A stretch of 64,000 bases of DNA, from assembly GCA_958299035.1 (NCBI GenBank), contig CATQJL010000001.1:1984001-2048000 (forward strand), in the 5' to 3' direction. The translations under genes were made by a program, and so were the position numbers. Below the pieces are notes generated by a model. The model saw only the letters and a program-made list of their open reading frames with translations. It was not told where the DNA came from and made no database searches. Shown here piece by piece: positions 13,301-25,300 of this stretch (the first letter of the stretch is position 1; each line of letters opens with the position of its first letter). Source of the DNA: Cylicocyclus nassatus (lineage: Eukaryota > Nematoda > Chromadorea > Rhabditida > Strongylidae).

Positions 13301-16300
13301 TTCTGTTAAAAATGTATGATAAGCTATGGAAAGGAGAAACAAGTAGTTTTGCATTCTCTAGGGTTTGCTCTATAAACATATTACTTGTGCTTTTCGGAGG
13401 GTTGATATAAAAGTTTTGAAAAATTGTGAAACTTGAACATCTCAAAAAGAAAAAAAAATCAGCGCACAGATCAAGCGATGTACAGCAGCAAGCTTCCAGT
13501 TTTTGGTATAAGTACATTCGAGAGATAAAAACAATTGAAAGAAGTTACTCAAGTTTGGCAATTTTCAAGTAGGGTTACGAAAAACTTCGGAAGTACTGTT
13601 GTTCTATGAAGATATTTACTCATTACGTAGTACTTTTCCCTATGTAGCTTTTTCATATTAAATCAAGAAAATGCGCCATTTAGAAGCAAATAAATGGAAT
13701 TACTTTAGTTTTGCAATTTTTGGACATGCTCATAAAGCGTAAAAATGTTACGGCAGAGGCCGAAACACTCTCAAACATAGGTCTTGTGACGATCTCTTTT
13801 TAACTGAGCGAGTTTTGTGCTAATCGAAAACAATTTCGGTTTTCGTGAAAAGCGCAGACCCGATGATCCGAAAATATCGCGAAGATCGAAACTGCTCTCG
13901 AATAGCACGGACTTTGCTAAGCTAGAAAGGGAGAGTAGCAAAACCAATGTTTATGACTGTCTATGCTTCTGCCGTGACATTTTAAGGCTTTTATGAACAT
14001 GTTCAAAAATTGCAAAACTGAAGCAATATTTATTTGCTTTTAACGCACATTTTCACGTTTTCATGAAAAGGTACTGAAGTTGAGAAAAAAGGTTGAGCAT
14101 GTTACAATGAATCTAACGAGGAGATTTTTTTTTGGCTGTGCCTTCACGGATGGGATGTATACTAAAATACTTAGTGAGTAACTTTTCTGAAGAGTTACAT
14201 CATTACTTGTCTTGCTACGTCCAGAGTTGCACGACTTGTGCCAGCGCCGGAACGGCCCTGCTACGTAGCACACCTGGGCCAGCACAAGGCTACCGAGGTT
14301 CCGATAGGAATTTTTTTATCAGTACTCGGTGCTTCTACCTTCCAAATATGGCGGAGCTTCTTTTTTGGAGGAACCAGGTTTTCACCTTTTCCTAGCGTCT
14401 TTCTGCATCTTCCCTCTCTTATATTTTACTCCATTTTGTTTTTGGACAATCTTTCCTGCCATTATGGTTTTACAAAGAAGGAGTATCCAATGCTTTTTTG
14501 CGCGGACTTGGTATCTGATTTTGATCTGTTTGTTTGCTTTCGAGAAGTTGCTAGAAAAAATGAGGATTTGCAACTCAACTTCCACGCAGACACCAAAGTC
14601 TATGACTTTTTGAGTAAAAATAATGGAAGTCAAAAATTTTCCTTCAACAAGGATGGAAACGCAGTTACAATAAAAACATCTGGGCCGGTAGTAATTCCCC
14701 CGACCTGGCGGCATGTTTCGCCGTCAGGTCGCCGTCAACTTTGAAGTCGTGAAGTCGGCGGGAACACCGTCCTCAAATCTGTGCCCTCCAAACCCTTTTC
14801 ACCACAATTTTCCTGGTCGAGGAGGACACTGTGACCTTGAGAACCTCACTTGGCAATTGGAGATTCTAAAAACTCCCCTAGACAAAGTTGTTGAGGTAGG
14901 CGAGAAGTGCTGGCGGCAACTCCGCGAGCTGCTGACGGCATATCGTCGAAATTTTAGCGCTGAGGGATGCCGCCAGGTCAGAGAGCACGAGAAATAGCGT
15001 GCTCATTTGAGAGATCAAGATGCCACCACCCCGACTTGCCCCTACCACGTCGGGATGGCGGCACCTTGCTGGCGGCGTCTGCAAGTTTGCGTCGCGCGGC
15101 AATATCACACAATTTGTGTCCAGCAAAAAAACCAAAAAAATTATTTTCTATTGAAAATCTATCATTTTTGCCATTATATGGGTTTTTCTCCTCCAAATTG
15201 ATGATATGTATGCGCAAGAAACGACTACTGATATTATAACACCATAAATACGCCATTTTCATTTTGAATTGCTTCAAATCTCATTTGCAACGTTTCGTCC
15301 CTCGCTCGCTCTTATCAATCAGCTGTTTTTTCGGGTCAACGTCCATCGCGCATTGTATTGATCATGCTCACATGCAGGCGCTCACTACTTTTAGTGCGGC
15401 GGCGCTTAAGGTTGACGCACGCAGGTTTGAACCCGCGCTATGTTGCTGTTTTGCGGCTATCAGCGGCATCAAAAATTCCATGTGCGTAAGACTGTGGAGT
15501 AAGACCAAGGACTATATAAGACTATTAGATCAGTCCGCGAGCTGCCGCGAGTTGGCAATTTTCCGTGATGTGCGCCAACTTGGCGGCATCTATAATGCCA
15601 CCAGGTAGGGTGGATTATACCGGCCCTGGCGTTCCTGTCCGAGTAGATCAATTATTGCTCAGAATTCCCATCGTGTTTTCCGGTAGCACTATGCCGTTTT
15701 CGAAGTAGCTTTGCGCTGTGCGACACTATCTCTGTGCCAGCACAGGTTGGCCAACTCTGAATCTATCTTCAAAGTCCCGTTTTTATAAAACCTGGGCATG
15801 TTCGCGTCTTCAGATTATTTCTGTGCCACACAGGTTTGGTAAGTGGTCTTTATTTCTAATCTCACGGCCCAACGTTTCGACGCCCTCGTCTTCCTTATAA
15901 GGGAAGTGTCACAAATCGCAATGGCCGTTTGAGATGGGATGGGTGGTGTGACACCACTCGGAAGGGCATTTCCAAAACCACCCTCGCTAGCTGCAGAACA
16001 ACTCTGAGTGGGGACCTACGGGCGTTTTTCCGCACGAGGCCCAGCGCGCCTTGCTGCCACCCTTATTAGACGGGCGTGGCGGCAAGTGTGGCGTGGCGGC
16101 AAGTGTGCCGTGGCGGCAAGTGTGCTGACTACTTGAGATGTATGGAGGTTCGGATCGTTTGTTGCAATTTCTATATAGACTCCTGAAATGTGTACATTAG
16201 TGGTCAAAACGTGTTTTACCCCTTTACTGGTGCTTAAAAGTAGAAAAATGTTTTTATTACGAAGACCTCCTGCATGCGTGGTGAGGCATTCAATCAGATG

Positions 16301-19300
16301 AAACTTTATTGTCAGATTTAGCGTACGACACAATAACAGTGGAAAAAGCGACAAAAATGCGTTCTTAACTATTAGCAAGATTTCCTGTCACAATTTGATG
16401 CTCGAAGCAGAAAAGTTTTTCGCAATTGTTTTTCGCAATCGCCGAGGTTACGCGCCCAGTACGTTTGACGCTCATTTTGTTCAAATTTTTCATTTAGGCA
16501 CGTTTCTTGTGCTTTTAGCATATTTTCACTCTATTTGGATTCCTTTTAAATAAAGATTTCATGGCATACTTTTTTTGCTTTTAAGCACCAGTAAAGGGAT
16601 AGAACACGTTTTGGTCACTAATGTACACATTTTAAGAGTTTATATATAAATTGCAAAAGAGTCGTGCAACAGAAAACTCGAACCTCCACACATCCGCACA
16701 GAGTTAGCACACTTGCCACTGCGCCACCTGGTACGTTTAGCTAAGGGTGGCAATCATATTCAAGCAAGGCGCGCTGAGTTTCGTGCGGAAAAACGCCCGT
16801 AGCTCCCCACCCAGAGTTGTTCTGCAGCTAGCGAGGGTGGTTTTGGAAATGCCCTTCCGAGTGACGTGTCACACTACCCATCCCATCTCAAACGGCCACT
16901 GCGACTTGTGACACTTCCCTTGTTAGAGGCCTGAAAATGGTTCAATGTTACCTAAGACTCAAAGCCACCAAAGATCGCCTCCAAACGAGCTAGTTTTCGG
17001 CTTTCCCTCGGTCTTGCTAGTGTGGAAATCATGCAGAGCAAGAATGACGTACGGAAGACCACCGATATGCGAGAAGTCCGCACAGGAAGTGAATGGTCGC
17101 GGCGGACGAATGAGTCACTCTATAAATGCACATCGAATGTGATCTATAGCTGGCATAGCGATTTGAAAGGAAGGAACTCAACAGTGATTGACAGACACTC
17201 GTTGATCATTCTGTAATTATAATTATTATTATTATTATTATAATCATCATTTTGTGACTTAGCTTTGCGCGAATGTACAGAATGATCTTTTTTACGCAAT
17301 TTGCTCTAAGAGCAAAATCGAGGAGTTAATAGCTTAGGGCCCGGCACGAGTCCGTTTCTAGGCTTCATGAAAACGAAGTCCCCCTTGAGTTTCGAAAATT
17401 TAACGAAGTCTCCTTTGAGTCTCCCTTGCTTTACCCCCCCCCCCCCCTCCGATTGTTGATGGATCCTTGCACACTCACTTATTCTTAACAAAACCATTTA
17501 CCTGCTGCGAGCTGAGAATCTCGCGATTTCAGGTCGAACTCTTAAAGGAAAACCACAAAATCCACAGTTGGCTTCATAAAGCCCTACATGGTCACAGAAG
17601 ATCAAAATAGATCACGAGCTGAGGAAAGAAGAAGGAGAAGAAAGAAGAATGGGAGAAATCATCAAATACTGAAAAGAGCTAGAACTGAAAGTGAAAATTA
17701 AAAAGGGAGGAGGCAGAAAAGTTGACGCTGGGGCGCGATATCTATTAGGTTATTTCAAAAGTTCGTTCAGTTTTTCAAAAAATCATAACTTTCTTCCTTC
17801 TCGTTGGAATTTCTCGTCTTAGTTTTTGTTTGAAAGAAGAAACCTTTCTCTTTACAATAGTATCTTTGCCAATGGCGTGAGAAAGTTCGAGAGTTAGAAG
17901 CAGTTGGATAAATTTACTCAAGATTGGCATTTGTTTAAGCTGGATCAATTGGAAATCGGCTGGATCAGCTGGAAAAATTCCGAAAGTGTTATTGTTTGAT
18001 AGAAAAAATTATGCTCTTTACTATAGTGCCTTTCCACGAATTGAAACGAAAAAGATCGAAAATTTTAAGCCAATAAAGAGAATTACTCCAGTTTTGCAAT
18101 TTTTGAGCATGCCCAAAAAAGCCCAAAAACGTCACAACAAGGCAAGAAAGCCAAGAAAAACAGGGGTTTTTGACCCTCTCTTTCTAGCTAAGGGATTTTT
18201 TTGCTAAGGAAGAGCAATTTTGTTTTTCATGGAAACATATAGCAAATTCCTAAAAATCATTACTTTTCATAAGAACAGTCGTTCAAGAAGGAGTTTGCCT
18301 AGCTAGAAAGACGAGAACATAAAACATATGTTTGTGTTTGTTTCGGTATTTTTCGTAACATTTCAAGATTTTTGGTGAGCTTTTTTGAAATTACCAAAAT
18401 TTGAGTGGTCTTCTTTTTGCATTTTTAACTCTGCAACTTGCTCTTAGTAGAACGAATTTAAGCCATTGTCAGAAACTACATGATCTCTTCATTCTAGGAA
18501 AAATTATTCCAGGCAAATCTAGGCAGATAGCAGAGAGTTACGATTTTTTAGAGGAACAATGGGAACGAACTTTTGAAATGACCCAATAATAAGGCGATTT
18601 TCGAAAAAAAGAGGATAAAAAACGACGGAATGGGGTGATGTGAAAATGTTACTATGCTCAGGGATAAAATCTTGTCCGGGGCATCCTTCCATGTGAAGCG
18701 ACGAAAATACATGCATCAGACGATCTCAGATCGTGTGATGGCCGTCTGAAGACGATCTAATTTTGAAAAACGTATTAATTCACATAAGTTTTCAAACCTT
18801 TCTACATAATTCTTCCGCAAATAATTTTCTAAGTATAGTTCAGTTTTGGTGTCATATGATTCTGTGTGCGCTGTAAACAAGCAATATGTTCGTTTTAGCC
18901 TTGTTTTCAAATCGCGCGCACTTTTCGTCATTCACGATAGAGCATGTCAATCGTGCGATAACCTGTCCGAAAAGCTTGTTTTTGACTAAATAGCGCTTAT
19001 TCTTTGTGCTCGGCCGCGACTCGTCAGAAACGATATCCCCTTCGCTTTTTGCTCCAAAAAAGAAGTCCAGCCTGCTTCCAGACGATCTGTGCCGGGCCCT
19101 GTAATAGCTCGCATGCCGCTTATGTACTGCCGTTACATCGACGATTGCTGCATAGTGACCTCCACACAGTCTGAAATGTACAAGTGTTTTAAACTTCTCA
19201 ATCGTCAGTCGCAGTTCATAAAGCTCACTCGCGCAACATCACACGACGGATGGCTCCCCTACCTCAACGCAGAAGTAAGTTTATCCAACGGTATCGCAAG

Positions 19301-22300
19301 TTTTAAATGGTACCGCAAGGAAAGCTGTGAGAATATTTTTGAATGTAAAATCTGCACATCCTGCATCTACTAAAAGAGCTGTAATTGCAAATATGTTTAG
19401 AACAGCAATGCAGATATGTTTCGGAAAACATGAATGACGCGAATTACGAAAGTTAACTCTTAATATTGCTTGTAGCAATGGTTATCATTCCTTACCACAC
19501 ACTCGACACTTCTGGAAATTCAACAGCTTTCAATGCGGTTTTAACAATAAGCTCCCACTTTGTCTTCTATTCATTTCTGATAGTATTAGCGCGGCATTCC
19601 AAAAATGCATTTAACTAGCACAACTGCAAGATGATGTCGTTTTAGTGAATATTCCGAACAACAACATCAAAATGCAGTTAGTTCATAACAGGCTCTACGA
19701 CCAATGTTGTACATCGGAGCAGTGCATGGTATGCCCATATGGTAGATTAAGACATTGCGCGACAGCGGGAGTGGTGTATCAAATTGAATGTCTTAGCTGC
19801 AAAGCATCATATATCGGAGAAACTGGAAGATCACTCAGCATTCGCTTGAAGGAACCTTAGCAGATAAAAGGCGTCAAAGCTTAGTTTCACCGCTAGGAAA
19901 GCACAGATGCGAGGCGCATAAAGGGGACGATTTTAACATCAAATGTAAGATTCTATCTTACGAAAGGGAGACCTCGGCTAGGAAAGCAATGGAAGCGTTC
20001 TGGATATCTGCGAAGAATCCAGCAATGAATAACAAAAACGAGTGTCTGTCAATCACTGCTGAGTTTCTTCCTTTCGAATTGCTATGCCAGCTATAGATCA
20101 CATTCGATGTGCATCTATAGAGTGACTCATTCGTCCGCCGCGACCATTCACTTCCGGTGCGGACTTCTCGCATATCGGTGGTCTTCCGTATGTCGTTCTT
20201 GCTCTGCACAATTTCCACACTAGCAAGACTGAGGGAAAGCCGAAAGCTAGCCCGTTTACAGGCGATTTTTGGTGGCGTTGAGTCTTGGGTGACACTTTGT
20301 ATTATTTTCAGGCTTCTGGGAAGACGAAGGTTCCAAACGTTGGGCGTGAGATGGAAATAAAGACCACTTACCAAACCTGCGTGGCACAGGAATAATTTGA
20401 AGATCTAAATGTACCCTTTTCAACCAGGTTGGCTGCCGGCCGGAAGGCGCGGCCCATGGCCTAGGAGGCGACTTTTCGCGGCCTCGACGCGGATTGCGCT
20501 TTCCTCGTGAGCATGCTCTTTGATCATTTTCTAGTCGTAATTAGGTCACGGAGCCTCGCCTTACAGTCGCCTAATTGAAGCAAGGGTAGCTCCAAACTTG
20601 TTTAAAGGCGAAATACACTACACGTAAGTAGTGTATTTCACGTTTAAACAAACAGCATAACCTATAGCTTTGCTGATACAAAGTTATTCTTCCAATTCCT
20701 CTTATCCAAGAGATCGTTCTGCAGACAGCAAAAACAGATTCGAGGTTAAGTCAATATTACAAAGTCTGCGTCTCGTATTGAAAGGTCAAATCAAAGAGAA
20801 CTTTCTGGGTGAGCTGTTGAAATCAGCGTCCCAGGTACGTAAAGTAGACTACAATGAATCCTCCTTTTAATGCCCTTGTTCAAATGGCACTGTACCAATT
20901 TGCTTTTAGAGCAAAAACTTCAGAAGAGGCGACTGGAACGCCTTTATTAGGGTAGATCACAATCGATAAACCAAAGTGCGCATATCCACACAGTCACGTA
21001 GTGTCCATTACAACTCTGCATCTTAATCTTGGACGCTTGTGCCATGCGTCCAAGTTTGAATCCGGGCTTTTGGAAAAGCTCGTTTTTAACATTTTAGTGC
21101 TCTATGGGCTGCATTTTCAAAATCAGCGGGAAGGAGAAGCCCAAGCAAGCTAATAAGATTCCATTTCAACTTTTGCTCAATTCTACATTCAAGAGATCAT
21201 TTTTGCAATACCGTGAAGAATACGGTCGCTTAGTCATGCGGCCTTCGAAGTGTTGAAAATAACTAAATGTTGATAATGAGTGTGATGAGCTCTTCCGTGA
21301 AGATAGGACAGACTTCAGTAAAGATATAGCAGACATATTTCCAGTACTACCCGATGGACGTCCAACAATGCTTCATAGATCTAGCATCGTATGCTTACAC
21401 AACCGCCGATATTGGTAATTTTCTTTTCTTTTTACATTCAAATGAAAACGAGAGAAAGATGCAGCATAAACGAGCTAATCAGGTAAATATTTTACAAGGG
21501 GGGGGGGTTGTGCATGTCGGTCTGTACCGTATGACACGGAGCATTGAGCCCTCTATGCTAACCGCTTCTAAATAGCGGTACAGACCACGTTACTTATGTA
21601 ATCTACCCTGGGGTGATCCGAATTACACTCGAGCATGGAGAAATTGAGGTATTCTTTTCTCCGCTGTATTGATTGCAATCTCAGCAAACTGTATGTCATG
21701 TTGTAGCTCTCGATCTCCACCTTCACCGCGACAACGTCGTCGAATCATATTTTCAATGAAAATATGGCAAAAATAGTGTTTTAAAAATCTTTTCTCCTCT
21801 TCAGTCTAGTTTACTTGCCTCTGCCGCGTACTCGATTGATCTTGCTTTTGCCTATAATGTAGAAATCCTAATCTGTCTAATCTAGAAATGCTAAGCATGT
21901 ATTTAATAAGAACAGCCGAAGTATCGGATTAATGAAAAATCCGATGAACCACAAGTAAAAACTTGGGGTTTGCCGAAAATCTCATGTTTTCGAAAGTCTA
22001 CTCGCTTATATGGGTTAGCCGCTGGATATCACCAAAAGTTCGTACGAAAAACCAAAAAGCGCGGTATATACAACACTCCTGCGCTTCTGTTTAACATATT
22101 TGTAGTGAAGTGTAGAAGGAAAAAAGGAAAGGATGGACAAGTGAAATTCAGTTATTCGTAAGTTGGAGATTGAAGCTTTCTTTTGAGCTAAGATCCCCAC
22201 AAAGCATACTTTCTATGAAACGAATTATCAAAATATTGAGACACATACCCCAAATTTCGACTCGTGGTCTAAGACATGCTTAGTTGAATTATGTCATCCT

Positions 22301-25300
22301 TGAGCTGTTTTAATGTCCAGTAAAAAAGAATGACTCAAAAGAAAAGACGGCTGGCCGCCGGGGATCAAGTGGGTATATTTTGAAAGGAAGTCGAATTGTT
22401 ACGTTCATCGAAGTCTATCATAAACATTTAAAATAGAGAAGTTCGCATCAACTTCAGACTGCCAAACAGCAGGATATGAAACTTTCTTCTAAACTGTGCT
22501 TGAAGAAGAAATGCCATAGTTGGCCCCGAAGAAATGCCATACTTGGCTTGGGAAGAGGTTTTATTAACAAGGGGAGGATACCAGATGGCCGTGGATTTTT
22601 GAAACGAGATTTACTTCAGTATAAGTTCCTCGGTGGCTTCTGCTGTGCGTTCCTGGGTGAAAAGTTATGAGAGTATTTTCGCCCCGAGCTCGCTCGGACC
22701 GATAAGTGCGAGCCTCGCCACCAGACCTGACTACAGCGTTGGCCTAGTGGATAGTGTGATACAGGGCCCGGCACGAGGTTGGCAAATGAAAAGCTGGAGT
22801 TCGTTTCCCGCAAAAAAATCGTTTTTGCGGGATCCGGGGGCGAAACTCTGGAAAAATTGGTAGTTTATGCCCTCTGCTTATCTTAGCATGTTATATGCTT
22901 CAACAGGCAAACACTGGATTTCGCACGCGTCATATCGCGTCGTCGCTAATTGCCGCACGCGCGACGTCACTCAAACGACGTTGCTTGTAACATGCGTGAG
23001 TAGTTCTCAAAGCATGCACAATTACATGGCACGAAATTTCGTAAGCGAACGAAGAGAGGCTAGTGTAAACAAAGTTTGAAAAATTACGAAAAACTTATGT
23101 GAATAAAAGGTGTAATAGGCGCTTTTTTCAAAAATTTTGCATAACTGGTGAGTAAAGATGTCAATTCAAATGACTCGTCAGCATTGCACAGATGACGACA
23201 TGGAATAAAACTTTGTACATACATGCACACGGGCTTGTAGGGCTTAACTCAGGAGTTTCAAAGAAAAGTTATGTGACTAAAGGTTGAGGCAAACTTTTTT
23301 CTGAAAATTTTCGAAAATGGAAAAATGACTCGTTTGCAACGCAGAGGTGACGAAATCGCGCGGGATCCGGTATGTATATGCGCAGTAGGACTATGGAACA
23401 AATCATCGAAAATTATGAAAAACTTATGTGAATGAAGAGCGTGCCCAACTTTTTTCCAAATTAGGTTGTCATTTGACAACCTAGTGACAACCTGAGTTGG
23501 CAAAACTTTTAACTCCGATACTTTTTCAAAATTTTCAGATAAATCTGCTTTACACCTAAAGCTTAGTATATACTAGCTGGCTTACCCGGCTTCGCCGTAT
23601 GTTCCGAATAGAAAATTCCATTTCTTAACCGATCCGGACCAAATTTGGCACACATACACTTCGGGCCCCGACGAGTGTCACAGTCCACTTTTTGTTATCG
23701 ATCGATATCGATTTTATCGATTTTTTGCAAAATTTGAGCTACGAAGCTGGGAGTTGGCACAGGGGGGTAATTGAGCATGCTGATTACGAATATAATACAG
23801 GGTGGGGCAAAAGTCTGGGAGCCTAGTACCTCTTCAGATAAAATCAGAAGGAAAGTGCCTAGAAATAAAAAATTTGGTGCACACATAAACCGAACCTTTA
23901 CTAATACAGCGCTGCTTTCAAATTTTGAGATTGCCTCTTCTGGCTTCAAAGCAGCCCTTTGAAATCTTGGCGAGTCCGACTGTCGTGGCACGCAGACAGT
24001 GGTGATGAAATTCGTCCCACGCCTTTACCATAACTGTTTATTTCACCAGGCAAATATGCGGTGTGATAGAGCAAGCTTTTGGCTACAACGCACTGCGAAG
24101 AAATTTTTTTGCAGTGTTTAGGAAAAATTTTTAGGATTTTAATTAAAGGCAAATGTATTCTATACTGGAATGCGATTGTGCGAACGGGAGCGAAGAACTG
24201 TAATCTGAAACGTATTGAAATTGCTTGATCGATCAAACACCAGTATACGCTTGCATAAAAGACTCATGGAAAGAATATAGCCTAGAATTCAGTGCCTGCT
24301 GTGCCCCTATAGTTTTAAAATTTATCCTAAAGAAAAATGGCCGCTGGCACGCAGCTGGTATTCGCAAATTTTTATTTTGCGTTTTCAAAAGAACAGTATC
24401 TGACAAACGCAAAGGCTAAGAATTGATAGCGCAAAGTCTCCTCTACATTATACGCATCGAAGTGCTTTAGAATACCCACTGCATCGTTAGTTACAAAGTA
24501 AGTTGTGAAGACCAAAAATTTCGATTTTCTCGTTTTGCAGAGCACTTGTTTGATAAATCTAACTCCTACAAAAACATATAGCAAGCAATTTCAGCCAGCC
24601 AAAGTGTGTTTTGTGAAGAATGATCGCAGCAATATGTGGCACAAATTTGGAGTCAAGATCATCAGTAGTTTCTTGATTTACAGCACTGCAATGTAGGCTC
24701 CCAGACTTTTGCCCCACCCTGTAATGACAGGGCCGGGCGGAGCCGGGTAAGTTAACTAGCCCTCACGGGGGTGATCAGCATGCTCGATTACCCCCCCCCC
24801 CTCAGATAATCGCCGGGTGCAGGCGGCCTGCCATTTTCGGGCAAGCGGGCATCGGAACAATAGTTCGCTGATTTTTTGCGGTCCGCTTGCAGATATTTGG
24901 AAGATTTTTAGCGAAATTTTGAACGAATGCTTGAAGAACAATTGCGGTTTCCTTGCAGATTAGTTGCGGCGCAGTGGCCGCATTCTCGCGGACTTTCCGC
25001 GAGAATATGCAAAATTTTCGAGGGCCGCATGGTCCTTTATGGAGGACCGCGCAGCCCCCAGGTACTTTCCGCTGGGAGAAAGTACCTCAAACTTGAGTAA
25101 TTAAACCATCGATGACTCCTCTGCCATGTAGAGTCTCACCTTTGCTCGGCGTACACCCGAAACTGCTTAAAAACCGTCCGAGCGCCAGCTGAAAATTTGA
25201 CCAGCGCTCGCTGAAAGAGATTATTTGACGAGCGCCTGCAGAAAATTCTGTGTTGCTGCCCGCTGGCAGAACATTAGACGGTAAAGGAAGTGCCGCCCGC

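Noticed and set aside
14238..14744. 168-codon open frame
   Set aside because: It runs through the boundary of a TIR element, overlaps other open frames on both strands and has no motif.
15405..15440. T-arm-like GGTTTGAACCCGCGC
   Set aside because: No matching D arm, anticodon stem or acceptor stem, and it lies inside a TIR element.
17335..17360. CCGGCACGAG resembling a cDNA-cloning adapter (also near 22767)
   Set aside because: Only about 10 bp match, and related genomic variants (CCGGCACAGATGG, GTGCCGGGCCCT) occur in dispersed repeats, so this is probably not vector.
22737..22800. tRNA-like A box (TGGCCTAGTGGATAG) with a possible B box (GAGTTCGTTTCCC)
   Set aside because: No cloverleaf can be drawn with a 7-bp acceptor stem, and the spacing is long. 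At most a tRNA-derived SINE relic.
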